From the IMG/VR virus record IMGVR_UViG_3300027668_000107, positions 1 to 23,241 of that record: a DNA stretch of 23,241 nt. One strand, given 5' to 3'. Shown here one piece after another: positions 6,637 through 13,241 of the stretch. Both the position numbers and the translations under genes were made by a program. Each line of letters begins with the position of its first letter. The stretch's first letter is position 1. The notes beneath the pieces were generated by a model, which did no database searches, was not told the DNA's origin, and saw nothing but the letters and a program-made list of their open reading frames with translations. This DNA is from a virus.

Positions 6637-6770
6637 TATAGTGTGGTAGCAACGTAGGGCTGCCATCAACAACTTTAAATTCTGAGTGCTCACTGTAAAC
6701 TAGTCACTACGATTAGTATACAGCTGGGCAGCCAGAAAGTTGTAAAGAAACAACTGTGCTATATCATATG
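6636..6770 (+). ncRNA. Candidate multi-helix structured RNA
   Basis: The gap after 6636 folds by hand into five nested, mutually compatible helices. P1 is ATATAG (6636-6641) with CTATAT (6759-6764). A hairpin is GGTAGC (6645-6650) with GCTGCC (6659-6664). P2 is ACAACTTT (6669-6676) with AAAGTTGT (6736-6743). Inside P2 sits a nine-pair hairpin with one A-A mismatch (6693-6702 with 6714-6723) and, directly abutting it, CTGG (6724-6727) with CCAG (6732-6735). An alternative local hairpin, 6738-6742 with 6751-6755, would disrupt P2, so a two-state switch is conceivable. Three bases after P1 comes ATGGAG (6768), as in the other leaders. No known riboswitch or ribozyme core was recognised. Confidence 0.45.
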
Positions 6771-6800
6771 GAGCAAAGTATCTGATCCAAGCACATCCCT

Positions 6801-6887
6801 ATGCAAGTCTTCAATCATAATTGGAAGACAAATATAGTAAAAGAATCGCAAAGAATTTGCGGATCGTCAAAACCTTATAAACATTAA
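6801..6887 (+). CDS. Possible 28-aa peptide, doubtful
   Basis: A 28-codon frame (MQVFNHNWKTNIVKE then SQRICGSSKPYKH) starts 31 nt after the fourth GGAG and ends 11 nt before the next gene. The DNA also holds two hairpins that could be its real purpose: 6807-6815 with 6820-6829 (nine pairs, one bulged G), and CGCAAA (6847-6852) with TTTGCG (6856-6861). No hairpin clearly bridges GGAG and this ATG, so it differs from the other leaders. It may be non-coding leader of the gene at 6899. Confidence 0.25.
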   Translation: MQVFNHNWKTNIVKESQRICGSSKPYKH

Positions 6888-6898
6888 AGAGTATTACT

Positions 6899-7051
6899 AT
6901 GATTAAAAAACTAGAGTTCGTGATATTATTCACGTTGCTATTAGCTATGAACGTAACAATATTGTTCGTGTTCGCAGCTACATCAGAACTATTCATATTA
7001 GCATTACTACCATTCAGTGTGTATGCTATGCATTTAATCTTAAACAAATAA
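6899..7051 (+). CDS. Two-helix small membrane protein
   Basis: This is a 50-residue, very hydrophobic product starting MIKKLEFVILFTLLLAMNVT. Two membrane segments are likely, at about 7-27 and 31-47, joined by a short ATSE turn, with Lys at both ends. The basic N-terminus predicts it in the cytoplasm. Holin-like size and shape are possible, but nothing nearby supports lysis, so no function is assigned. It follows the structured region 6636-6898. Confidence 0.65.
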   Translation: MIKKLEFVILFTLLLAMNVTILFVFAATSELFILALLPFSVYAMHLILNK

Positions 7052-7063
7052 TCAACAAACATC

Positions 7064-7330
7064 ATGAGCAAACTAACAATCAAATACGCAGGTCAATCAT
7101 TATCAATTCAAGTGACCAAGGATACATTAAAAGAAACAGTTAACAAGGGTTCAGAATTACTACTAGGCGATAGCTTAGAGTATGCTGACAAACACGAACT
7201 AGGAGAGATGTCAATAAGTAAAGGGAACGTTTACGTTTCATATCTCATCGGAGCATTAAAGACAGAGCTAACCGTAGAATATGACGGAAGTTTAAGTGCT
7301 AACGACCTTATGTTAATATTCATAGGATAA
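7064..7330 (+). CDS. Hypothetical protein, 88 aa
   Basis: This is a soluble 88-residue product with alternating hydrophobic strands (KLTIKYAGQSLSIQVTKDTL at the start, NVYVSYLIGALKTELTVEYDG near the end), suggesting a small beta-rich domain. It ends in a hydrophobic LMLIFIG tail. No family is recognised. It starts 12 nt after the preceding stop with an A-rich context and no Shine-Dalgarno. Confidence 0.65.
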   Translation: MSKLTIKYAGQSLSIQVTKDTLKETVNKGSELLLGDSLEYADKHELGEMSISKGNVYVSYLIGALKTELTVEYDGSLSANDLMLIFIG

Positions 7331-7346
7331 AACTAAACAAACAATT

Positions 7347-7580
7347 ATGAAGACGCCAACAGAGTACAAAAACGCAGTCTATAGAGTAGCTGCATTTAAA
7401 GACCTTCTAGCAACACTAGAAAAGGAGAGAGATAACTACACAGTAGGTAGGAACCTCGACACTTACGAAGACATACTAGATACCATCGAAAGCACAGAGC
7501 AGTCGATAGAGGAACTAGAATCATTCATAAAAGTAGGCTATCCAGCTTGCCTTACTACTAACTCATCAATGATAAACTAA
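7347..7580 (+). CDS. Hypothetical helical protein, 77 aa
   Basis: The 77-residue product is largely helical with Glu/Asp-rich heptads (FKDLLATLEKERDNYT, YEDILDTIESTEQSIEELES), so a coiled-coil hairpin is likely. The last 12 residues are polar and probably unstructured. No known family. It is packed 1 nt before the RadC-like gene, suggesting cotranscription, and has the common acaattATG start. Confidence 0.65.
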   Translation: MKTPTEYKNAVYRVAAFKDLLATLEKERDNYTVGRNLDTYEDILDTIESTEQSIEELESFIKVGYPACLTTNSSMIN

Positions 7581-7581
7581 T

Positions 7582-8025
7582 ATGAAAGCAAGTGAAATAA
7601 AAATAGTCTACAAGACTAAAGTAAAAGCTAAGGATAGAATAAAGCTCACATCTTCAAAGTGTGTGCATAGATTCCTTAGAAGCATATTCGACAAAGATAC
7701 AATCGAGCATATCGAGAGCTCGTATCTAGTAATGCTAAACAGGAGAAACGAAATCTTAGGATACACAAAGTTATCCGAAGGTGGAGTATCATCGTGTATA
7801 ATGGACGCTAAAGTAGTGTTTCAATACGCACTAAAAGCAAATGCCTCTGCAATAATACTAGCACATAATCACCCAAGTGGTAATATGGAGGCTAGTCCAG
7901 CAGACGTAGGAATTACTACTAAGATTAAGACTGTAGGTACAGCGTTGGACTTACAATTAATCGATCACTTGATATTATCACCATCAGGAGCCTACTACTC
8001 ATTCGCAGACGAAAGTCTATTATAA
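7582..8025 (+). CDS. radC: RadC-like JAB/MPN metalloprotein
   Basis: This 147-residue protein consists of the RadC-type JAB/MPN domain alone, without the helix-hairpin-helix region of full-length bacterial RadC. The zinc signature is complete: H95 and H97 in AHNHPSG, S105 and D108 spaced as HxHx7Sx2D, and E45 as the candidate general acid in the IEHIESSYLV strand. Family members occur widely in mobile elements and phages; their biochemical role is unsettled and the old link to DNA repair is not firmly supported. The motif suggests a peptidase or deubiquitinase-like hydrolase fold. Start ATG 7582 lies 1 nt after the previous stop. Confidence 0.9.
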   Translation: MKASEIKIVYKTKVKAKDRIKLTSSKCVHRFLRSIFDKDTIEHIESSYLVMLNRRNEILGYTKLSEGGVSSCIMDAKVVFQYALKANASAIILAHNHPSGNMEASPADVGITTKIKTVGTALDLQLIDHLILSPSGAYYSFADESLL

Positions 8026-8037
8026 ACAAAAGAAACT

Positions 8038-8211
8038 ATGAACAGACCAAGAATCAAAATGTTACCGATCAGATCGAGTAACCCAAACAAGAAAACCTTC
8101 ATTAAAACCCTTACTCAGTTAAAGGTTGAAACTATGAAGAGAGAATTAAGAACGTATAAAAGAAATATGTCTGTATGGGATAAGATCCTAGCAGACGTTG
8201 CTAAGCTGTAG
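8038..8211 (+). CDS. Small basic protein, 57 aa
   Basis: The 57-codon frame starts at ATG 8038, 12 nt after the radC stop. The product is strongly basic (MNRPRIKMLPIRSS, KKTFIKTL, KRELRTYKRNM) with a helical C-terminus, so nucleic-acid binding is plausible but unproven. Codon use and start context match its neighbours. Its stop overlaps the first strand of a structured leader. Confidence 0.6.
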   Translation: MNRPRIKMLPIRSSNPNKKTFIKTLTQLKVETMKRELRTYKRNMSVWDKILADVAKL

Positions 8212-8273
8212 AACTTGAGTTCGTTGGGCTATTCGTTATAGCCTACGGCAACTAATCTATTAAAGATAACCTT
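8208..8273 (+). promoter_or_regulatory. Two-hairpin intercistronic leader
   Basis: The 62-nt gap has a GAAC (8211-8214) with GTTC (8219-8222) hairpin around TTGA. A longer arm follows: GTTG (8223-8226) with CAAC (8249-8252), enclosing GGCTAT (8227-8232) with ATAGCC (8238-8243) around a TCGTT loop. GTAG (8208-8211) could alternatively pair with CTAC near 8243. It resembles the two-hairpin design of the elements at 6085 and 6369, including a TCGNT-type second loop, but lacks ATGGAG and the start-proximal hairpin. The next ATG is 8274. Confidence 0.4.
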
Positions 8274-8564
8274 ATGAATGAACAAGAAAAATTCTATGAG
8301 AGTCTAGAAGATTCTAGTAGACCAGTAATCATTCCTACTAACGGAGCAGACTTGCCCGATGGAATATACGATTACGTAAAAAAGCTACTATTTATGGAGC
8401 TAAACGGTGGATTCTACGAACCCGACCTAATAATACTACCTCTTACGGTGGATTCAGAACACGAAAGAGAAAATCTATACAGTACATTCAACTATGGATG
8501 TAAAGAGTATAACGTCAAGTACAAAAAAGAAATGTTCAACGTAATAATCGCAACCAACGATTAA
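8274..8564 (+). CDS. Hypothetical acidic protein, 96 aa
   Basis: The 96-residue product is soluble and acidic, mixed alpha/beta, rich in Asp, Glu, Tyr and Pro. A hydrophobic strand EPDLIILPLTVD lies near residue 50 and FNVIIATND closes the chain. There is no catalytic motif I recognise. It is preceded by the two-hairpin leader and followed by a 51-nt gap that can form a GTCTT with AAGAC hairpin (near 8574-8592). Confidence 0.65.
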   Translation: MNEQEKFYESLEDSSRPVIIPTNGADLPDGIYDYVKKLLFMELNGGFYEPDLIILPLTVDSEHERENLYSTFNYGCKEYNVKYKKEMFNVIIATND

Positions 8565-8615
8565 ACTTAAACTGTCTTACTGGTTAAAAGACGTTAAACT
8601 TCCCAGAACTAGCTT

Positions 8616-8870
8616 ATGGCAAAAATCAAAGTAATGCAATGGAACAAGAGAAGAGTGTTAAACACTACTTCCAAAACAGGTAAGAGCGTGATTATCTTCA
8701 CAAATAATCATGCCAAAGTACCTCAAAACATAATCAACTTAGGAACGGATGCGTTCAAAGGTTGGTTAAAGAAACAAGTCAACATTCAATTAGTGAAGGT
8801 TAAAGAAACTGCACTAAACATAAATTACTCACTGGTATCTAACGACTATGTTAGTAACTATAAACAATAA
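8616..8870 (+). CDS. Small basic protein, 84 aa
   Basis: This is an 84-residue, strongly basic product (MAKIKVMQWNKRRVLNTTSK at the start, later AFKGWLKKQVNIQLVKVKE). The fold appears mixed, with strands at both ends. Nucleic-acid binding is a reasonable guess from charge only. Its stop is 4 nt before a small membrane protein gene, indicating the same transcript. Confidence 0.65.
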   Translation: MAKIKVMQWNKRRVLNTTSKTGKSVIIFTNNHAKVPQNIINLGTDAFKGWLKKQVNIQLVKVKETALNINYSLVSNDYVSNYKQ

Positions 8871-8874
8871 AAGC

Positions 8875-9039
8875 ATGAAACAATTAGGTAGAATTATAAG
8901 GGTGACTACAGTAGTTGCCCTTTCAATCGTTGCTGTATGTTCAGTAACAGGATTGATAGTAGCAATAGCAACAACGCTAGCACCACTATTAATAATATTA
9001 ATAATAATAGGGTTAGGAATCTTGGCAATCAAGTCATAA
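8875..9039 (+). CDS. Two-helix small membrane protein
   Basis: The 54-residue product begins MKQLGRIIRVTTVVALSI and consists of two long hydrophobic helices (about 9-30 and 32-51) with hardly a turn between them; it ends AIKS. The upstream in-frame ATG at 8848 would overlap the previous gene by 23 nt. ATG 8875, 4 nt after that stop, is preferred. The basic N-terminus predicts a cytoplasmic start. Family unknown. Confidence 0.65.
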   Translation: MKQLGRIIRVTTVVALSIVAVCSVTGLIVAIATTLAPLLIILIIIGLGILAIKS

Positions 9040-9096
9040 CGCTACTATTATGAACGATAAAACAAGTTAAACAACTAAAAACTAACACATTAAGTT

Positions 9097-9348
9097 ATGG
9101 AAGGGATAAAAATGACAACCGAAGAAGGCTTACAATCACTAGTAGACTCTCTATCAAAAAGAGTGGAAGAGGTTGGTAATAAAACCTGGTCAGTCTGCAA
9201 TGCAAGTCATTATGGCTGGAGTAAAGATGAGTGGGATTATAGGCACGATATAATGGATACTCTAAGGAATAGAGGGTACAACGTATCGAGTGCTACAAAC
9301 CACGGAGTATTAGATATAACTATAACTAAGAAAATAACACTTAAATAG
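9097..9348 (+). CDS. Hypothetical protein, 83 aa
   Basis: The 83-residue product has a helical N-terminal half (EEGLQSLVDSLSKRVEEVGN) and a Trp/Tyr-rich centre (HYGWSKDEWDYRHDIMDTLRNR). It then has a short C-terminal strand pair, VLDITITKK. The pattern of a helix leading into NRGYNVSS and a final strand hints at a small alpha/beta fold. No family is recognised. A second ATG at codon 6 is possible, but the acattaagttATG context favours 9097. Confidence 0.6.
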   Translation: MEGIKMTTEEGLQSLVDSLSKRVEEVGNKTWSVCNASHYGWSKDEWDYRHDIMDTLRNRGYNVSSATNHGVLDITITKKITLK

Positions 9349-9355
9349 CAAAGAT

Positions 9356-9586
9356 ATGTCACATCAAGAAGAACAAAAAGAATACCTAACCATAGCAAAC
9401 GAAGCTTTGATGGTAAAGGTTGCAGAACAGGAGATTATAATCAATGCTTGCATTGGAAGTAACAACGCTCTAGTTGAGGTTATAAATCAATCATCTGAAA
9501 GACTGAGAGATATGACTCTATGGTCAGATTGTATCGGAAGCGATGAAAGAGATGAAATCGAGCGTATTATACACTTATTAAACTAA
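9356..9586 (+). CDS. Hypothetical helical protein, 76 aa
   Basis: This is a 76-residue acidic, helical product with a likely long coiled coil (EYLTIANEALMVKVAEQEII, then VEVINQSSERLRDMTLW). Two cysteines (about 32 and 59) are isolated. No family is recognised. It sits 7 nt after the previous gene and 4 nt before a small zinc-binding protein, in a compact run of genes. Confidence 0.6.
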   Translation: MSHQEEQKEYLTIANEALMVKVAEQEIIINACIGSNNALVEVINQSSERLRDMTLWSDCIGSDERDEIERIIHLLN

Positions 9587-9590
9587 AGCT

Positions 9591-9728
9591 ATGGAAAGCC
9601 CAGAAGAAATTAAAGATGTTATCTGTACTATGTGCGGAAAACTAACACCATCAGACGAGCTACACGATATAGATCACGATTACGGTATCTGTGAGTATTG
9701 CGTAGAGTCTAACCACGAAAAAGAATAA
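9591..9728 (+). CDS. Small zinc-knuckle protein, 45 aa
   Basis: The 45-residue product (MESPEEIKDVICTMCGKLTP at its start) carries CxxC at 12-15 and CxxC at 34-37, a minimal zinc ribbon. The spacer SDELHDIDHDYGI between them resembles small treble-clef or DksA-type knuckles. A role in binding nucleic acid or RNA polymerase is possible but not shown. It starts 4 nt after the previous stop and ends 3 nt before the next ATG. Confidence 0.65.
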   Translation: MESPEEIKDVICTMCGKLTPSDELHDIDHDYGICEYCVESNHEKE

Positions 9729-9731
9729 ACT

Positions 9732-9965
9732 ATGATGACAAATCACGAACTATTACCTTCAGGTGAATATGACTCAGTAGCCGTAGGTATATGTAGAGGT
9801 AATAACAAAGAGTATACAACCTCAGCATTCAATACGGCAGGATACCACAAGTGGAGGAGCAGAGAAGCTCTAATACAAGACTGCCTACCTAACCTAAGTC
9901 AAGAGGATAGAGAATTCCTCATCTCAGGAATATCTCCTGAAGGATGGAAAGAGCTATTTGAATAA
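9732..9965 (+). CDS. Conserved phage protein, 77 aa
   Basis: This acidic soluble protein of 77 residues has the C-terminal stretch SQEDREFLISGISPEGWKEL. I recall this pattern (LS.EDREFLISGI.P..W) from small uncharacterised proteins of Bacteroidota phages, so it is probably conserved. There is no catalytic motif. Two ATGs are adjacent at the start (MM) and the first is used here. Function unknown. Confidence 0.65.
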   Translation: MMTNHELLPSGEYDSVAVGICRGNNKEYTTSAFNTAGYHKWRSREALIQDCLPNLSQEDREFLISGISPEGWKELFE

Positions 9966-9980
9966 CCTAAAAACTAAACT

Positions 9981-10190
9981 ATGAAGATTGTAATCACAAA
10001 ACACGAAGGGAAAGCCATTGGATACACAATGGAAGGAGAAACAGACGAAGAGAAGTATGCCGTAAACACCGTAAGGAATCTAATCTTCCACGGATTCGAT
10101 GATACTGCATTAGAATATGCTGGTAGAAGCGAAGGAGACGATAAATTCGCAGGAAAACTTAACTGGATACAAAAAAAACATCACAAATGA
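9981..10190 (+). CDS. Conserved phage protein, 69 aa
   Basis: This 69-residue soluble protein has the central motif VRNLIFHGFDDTALEYAGRS, reminiscent of small conserved phage proteins of unknown role. It begins with a strand MKIVITKHEGKAIGYTM and ends in a basic tail (KKHHK). Its stop overlaps the next start as ATGA, indicating translational coupling with the gene at 10187. Confidence 0.65.
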   Translation: MKIVITKHEGKAIGYTMEGETDEEKYAVNTVRNLIFHGFDDTALEYAGRSEGDDKFAGKLNWIQKKHHK

Positions 10191-10369
10191 AGACAAAACT
10201 ATCAAAGAAAGACAGAGCAGAACTTGTGGAGCGTGTAGTGTTAATACAACGCCTCGCACATGACGTAACTGCGACCTACATAGACCTATCAGGTGAGAAT
10301 GTAGAGATCGAAGACAACGATTTGTTGTTAACAATTCAACTCTTAAAAGACAGAATCAATGAATTATAA
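10187..10369 (+). CDS. Hypothetical protein, 60 aa
   Basis: This is a 60-residue helical, charged protein (KLSKKDRAELVERVVLIQRL at 4-23, then a second helix LLLTIQLLKDRINEL). No family is recognised. It is coupled to both neighbours: ATGA with the gene before, and an 11-nt overlap with the gene after. Such packing suggests expression as one unit. Confidence 0.6.
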   Translation: MKTKLSKKDRAELVERVVLIQRLAHDVTATYIDLSGENVEIEDNDLLLTIQLLKDRINEL

Positions 10370-10931
10370 CGAAGGAAATAAGTTAATCGCAGAATTTATG
10401 GGATACGAATCTTATGAGTTTAGAGAATATACAATGTTCGTGTACGAAGAGGATAATCACAGGACACATATAGACCTACATTATCACACCTCCTGGAGCT
10501 GGTTAATGCTTGTAATTAATAAATGCTTAATTGGCGAGGCAGAGCAAGATGATGACACTAAAACTATAATTAGTGAGATATACGATGCTATGTGTAGTCA
10601 GAATATATCATACGCACATACGGCGGTAGTAGATTTCATTAAGAAACAAACTAAAAAGAGCTCAAAAACAATATCAAAACACAGGTGTATCCACTTACCA
10701 GATGGGGGTTATATACAAATCAAGTATGGCGAAGAAGGAGTTATATTCGACAGATACGATGAGTATGACGAACACCAAGAGTGTTATGGCTACGATATGT
10801 ATGAAGAGATAAATTTAAAACCTAGTCATTATTGCAGCAGGTGCAACGGAGAAATGAGGATTGAAGATCTAGAGCATGGAGATAGATACTCAGAAGACGG
10901 AATGCTTCCTTGCCCTAATTGTCAAGAATAA
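10359..10931 (+). CDS. Conserved phage protein with C-terminal zinc ribbon
   Basis: The 190-residue product looks like two parts. Residues about 1-95 contain HYHTSWSWLMLVINK (41-55), matching a pattern (YH.SWdWLM.V) I recall from uncharacterised Bacteroidota phage proteins, followed by a helical segment ending HTAVVDFIKK. After a basic linker the C-terminal part ends in a zinc ribbon with C159/C162 (CSRC) and C185/C188 (CPNC). The zinc ribbon suggests nucleic-acid or protein binding. Homologous proteins usually have only the first part, so this may be a fusion. Confidence 0.7.
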   Translation: MNYNEGNKLIAEFMGYESYEFREYTMFVYEEDNHRTHIDLHYHTSWSWLMLVINKCLIGEAEQDDDTKTIISEIYDAMCSQNISYAHTAVVDFIKKQTKKSSKTISKHRCIHLPDGGYIQIKYGEEGVIFDRYDEYDEHQECYGYDMYEEINLKPSHYCSRCNGEMRIEDLEHGDRYSEDGMLPCPNCQE

Positions 10932-10945
10932 AACCTAAAACCATT

Positions 10946-11179
10946 ATGAAGAAAACATTCAAAAACCTATTCAACAGTCAGACTGGAGACCTAAAAGATC
11001 TTAGAAACTTTATGTTCGCTAAGGACTATTGGAAGGCAGTAGACAAAAACAGTGACTCTGTAAAGAGTGCTATTAATAATGCATTAGACATAGGCAGAAA
11101 GTCTGTCAAGACTACAGCAGTCATAGCTGTAACTGTAGGTACTATAATTGGCACAGCCATAGGTACAATCTTTGAGTAA
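10946..11179 (+). CDS. Small protein with glycine-rich membrane helix
   Basis: From ATG 10946 the product has 77 residues: a basic amphipathic N-terminal part and a C-terminal hydrophobic segment at about 58-76 (TTAVIAVTVGTIIGTAIG). This has the GxxxG-like repeats of a self-associating helix. A TTG 9 codons upstream extends the frame into the previous gene, but ATG 10946 has the common accattATG context. It could be a tail-anchored or membrane-lytic-like peptide. Function unknown. Confidence 0.65.
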   Translation: MKKTFKNLFNSQTGDLKDLRNFMFAKDYWKAVDKNSDSVKSAINNALDIGRKSVKTTAVIAVTVGTIIGTAIGTIFE

Positions 11180-11199
11180 TAACTATAAACCTATCACAA

Positions 11200-11370
11200 A
11201 TGACAATAACTATTTGGATTAACCACGAATATGTTATAGATTGGCGGTATTATAAAGACCACCTAGAAGACATATATAGAGTGTGTACAAAAGAGCCAGG
11301 AGGCATGGACTACGTTCAAGTAAACATAACTCCTGAAGACTATCTAAAAATCATAAAAACAAAGGAATGA
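11200..11370 (+). CDS. Hypothetical protein, 56 aa
   Basis: The product has 56 residues, with an N-terminal strand MTITIWINHEYVIDW, a Tyr-rich centre, and a C-terminal strand-helix (VQVNITPEDYLKIIKTKE). It is probably a tiny alpha/beta fold. Its TGA overlaps the next start as ATGA, so it is coupled to the gene at 11367. No family is recognised. Confidence 0.6.
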   Translation: MTITIWINHEYVIDWRYYKDHLEDIYRVCTKEPGGMDYVQVNITPEDYLKIIKTKE

Positions 11371-11651
11371 AGAAGATAGGACGACCAATAAATAAGAATA
11401 AGAGTAAAAACGGAGTGCAATCCTTCGAAAGGAACTACGCTCAAGGAGCCACTCTTAGGAAACTAAAGTCAATCCCAGAGAAGCCAATCGGCTATCTAAT
11501 AAACAACGGAGATATAATACAGATTACAGACGATAAAGGTAACATAGATGTTAATAACTTTATCCTCATGTACGGAACGTCTGCTCCTAAGTTTGGCGTA
11601 CAAAAAGCAGACTCAGACATAAAGACTCACGCTATACCTAGAAGGTTTTAA
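11367..11651 (+). CDS. Hypothetical basic protein, 94 aa
   Basis: This is a 94-residue product with a strongly basic N-terminus (MKKIGRPINKNKSKNGVQSF), followed by a strand-rich part with a GDIIQITDDKGNIDV hairpin. KKIGRP resembles an AT-hook core (GRP flanked by basic residues), which would suit minor-groove binding to AT-rich DNA, but there is only one copy. The start overlaps the previous stop. No family is recognised. Confidence 0.6.
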   Translation: MKKIGRPINKNKSKNGVQSFERNYAQGATLRKLKSIPEKPIGYLINNGDIIQITDDKGNIDVNNFILMYGTSAPKFGVQKADSDIKTHAIPRRF

Positions 11652-11652
11652 C

Positions 11653-11937
11653 GTGGAAACCAAGACGATATGGCTGTGTAAGTACAGAGTAAGAGCGTGG
11701 AAAGAGGTTTATCATAATAAATCTAAAGGAACCAAGCTGTCTCACTTATATACAGACTATTCGGTTGAGGGATTACTCAAAGGTAACTGCCCAAACGATT
11801 TAAAAGATCGAAAAATAAACAAGTATGCTTTTGATAGCCTCATTGAAAAATTCTCTGGTAAATACTCTGCAAAGATAGAAGTTATCGGAGATATAACAAG
11901 GCTTTCGTCTCATGGTCAAACTCAATATGAGACATAA
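11653..11937 (+). CDS. Hypothetical protein with GTG start, 94 aa
   Basis: The frame opens with GTG at 11653, 2 nt after the previous stop; no in-frame ATG lies near the beginning. The product has 94 residues, is basic and has mixed structure (TIWLCKYRVRAWKEVY at the start). Two cysteines (8 and 46) are isolated. Close packing supports it as a real gene despite the unusual start. Function unknown. Confidence 0.55.
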   Translation: METKTIWLCKYRVRAWKEVYHNKSKGTKLSHLYTDYSVEGLLKGNCPNDLKDRKINKYAFDSLIEKFSGKYSAKIEVIGDITRLSSHGQTQYET

Positions 11938-11952
11938 CCAAAAACAAAGACT

Positions 11953-12225
11953 ATGAAAGTAAATGACTTCGTAGAGCAGCGCACAATTAAACCATTTGAA
12001 GACATTGAGCCCAACTTTAAGCTCACGAAAAGAATCGACATAGACGCATTAAACCATGAAGGATGCTTTAACTGTAACGATACTTGTAATCAAATGAGAT
12101 TAAAGTCTGAATCATGGACAAGTGTACAACACTGCTGGAAGTGCAACCATTTAAACGTAACATACATTCAAGATAGAATGGGAGGCATTCACATGGATGT
12201 GGTAGAATGCTACACAGACAAGTAA
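11953..12225 (+). CDS. Zinc-binding protein candidate, 90 aa
   Basis: The 90-residue product has a cysteine-rich centre: CFNCNDTC at 38-45 and HCWKC at 61-65, with another Cys near the end. The CxxCxxxC and CxxC arrangement is consistent with one or two zinc sites of ribbon type. The N-terminal third is charged and without clear motif. A nucleic-acid or protein-binding role is inferred from the zinc site only. Confidence 0.65.
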   Translation: MKVNDFVEQRTIKPFEDIEPNFKLTKRIDIDALNHEGCFNCNDTCNQMRLKSESWTSVQHCWKCNHLNVTYIQDRMGGIHMDVVECYTDK

Positions 12226-12271
12226 TTTTTATCGTGGGTAACACAAAAACTAACAACTAAACCAAATCATT

Positions 12272-13198
12272 ATGAAAAATCAAGATTTAATTTCAATCGG
12301 ATTAGACTTCACCGTATCAAAAAGAGAGTTGTACAGAGCTGACGAAAGAGTTAGTGTAAACGAAGAAGGGCAAATAGCAACACACTCAGAGTTTGTTGAA
12401 ACGCCATGGTTCGCAACAGTAAACGACTCAACAGATGAGTCACTAGGAGTGGTAAGCGATGCATATCACGTCACTCAAAACCAATCTATCATAGAAACCA
12501 TTGAAAAGGTAGCTAAAGATAACAACTACACTATAAGTCATTCAGGACCCATTAACGGAGGGAAACAATGTTTCGTTCAGTTAAGGCTAGAGGACGAAGT
12601 TAAGATCGCAGACGACACGCTAGTGAAGTTTGTAATAGCAACCTGGGGGCATGACGGAAAGCATGGTGTAAGAATAGGCTTTGGTAACAAAGTGGTAAGT
12701 TGTGCTAATCAATTCTACCAATTCCATAACCAAGCTCAGTTCAAGATGCGTCACAACAGTACCATCGAAGAACAACTACTATCCATACCTCAACGTATAG
12801 CTGCCAATCAAGAAGCAGAAGAAGAGGTTTATAGTAAATTTAAAGAATGGAGTAACATAGAAATCTGGCAAGACAGAAAGCTAATAGACTTCAAAGATAA
12901 TATGTGGAAAGACCTTTCAGGTATTGACAGAGCGATGAGTCGTAACGAATATGAAGAGCATTACTCATCTAGAAAGATCAACGCAGCGATGGACTTACAA
13001 CAGTCTATCAATACAGAGATGGGCGTTCACGGACAAACCTTATGGGGATTATTCAACGGAGTAACACACTTCGTAAACCACAAGAAGTCAGTACCTAACA
13101 GAGCATTCGGTAGAGACGAATCACTTATGATAGGTGGTGGAGCTAAGATGTCTAGTAAGGCATTCGCTAAGATAGACGCATTTGTAGAGGCACTTTAA
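12272..13198 (+). CDS. DUF932 phage/plasmid-like protein
   Basis: This is a 308-residue protein of the DUF932 family (phage/plasmid-like proteins), identified from the overall pattern: N-terminal ETPWFATVNDSTDESLGVVS, then YHVTQNQSIIETIEKVA, GGKQCFVQLRL, a GHDGKHGVRIGFGNKVVSC core, and a Trp-rich helical C-terminus ending in NGVTHFVNH. Length is normal for the family. The molecular role is unknown; members occur in phage, plasmid and conjugative-element accessory regions and are often well expressed. The start has the recurrent aaatcattATG context. A hairpin follows its stop. Confidence 0.85.
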   Translation: MKNQDLISIGLDFTVSKRELYRADERVSVNEEGQIATHSEFVETPWFATVNDSTDESLGVVSDAYHVTQNQSIIETIEKVAKDNNYTISHSGPINGGKQCFVQLRLEDEVKIADDTLVKFVIATWGHDGKHGVRIGFGNKVVSCANQFYQFHNQAQFKMRHNSTIEEQLLSIPQRIAANQEAEEEVYSKFKEWSNIEIWQDRKLIDFKDNMWKDLSGIDRAMSRNEYEEHYSSRKINAAMDLQQSINTEMGVHGQTLWGLFNGVTHFVNHKKSVPNRAFGRDESLMIGGGAKMSSKAFAKIDAFVEAL

Positions 13199-13205
13199 TA
13201 ATAAT

Positions 13206-13225
13206 GGGAGGGTTCACGCTCTCCC
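13206..13225 (+). terminator. Hairpin after the DUF932 gene, weak terminator
   Basis: GGGAGGG (13206-13212) pairs with CTCTCCC (13219-13225), seven pairs including one G-T, around TTCACG. It begins 7 nt after the stop of the DUF932 gene. There is no T-run (TATAAC follows), so it could instead protect the 3' end of the message or mark a processing site. A sequence-similar hairpin with a T-tract stands at 20085. Confidence 0.4.
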
Positions 13226-13241
13226 TATAACAACCAAACTT

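Noticed and set aside
6661-6735. Pseudoknot between GGCTGCC (6658) and GGCAGCC (6727)
   Set aside because: The pairing is possible but both strands fit better in local hairpins, which are compatible with P2; kept only as an alternative.
6636-6785. Hammerhead or other self-cleaving ribozyme
   Set aside because: No CTGATGA plus GAAA core around the three-helix junctions or the five-helix RNA.
6811-7083. Minus-strand 90-codon hydrophobic frame
   Set aside because: It mirrors the membrane protein gene at 6899 on the plus strand and has no start context or neighbours on its strand.
8848-8874. ATG 8848 as start of the small membrane protein
   Set aside because: It overlaps the previous gene by 23 nt, and ATG 8875 gives a complete two-helix protein with a basic N-terminus.
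10919-10945. TTG start for the gene at 10946
   Set aside because: It is inside the end of the previous gene; ATG 10946 has the usual accattATG context.
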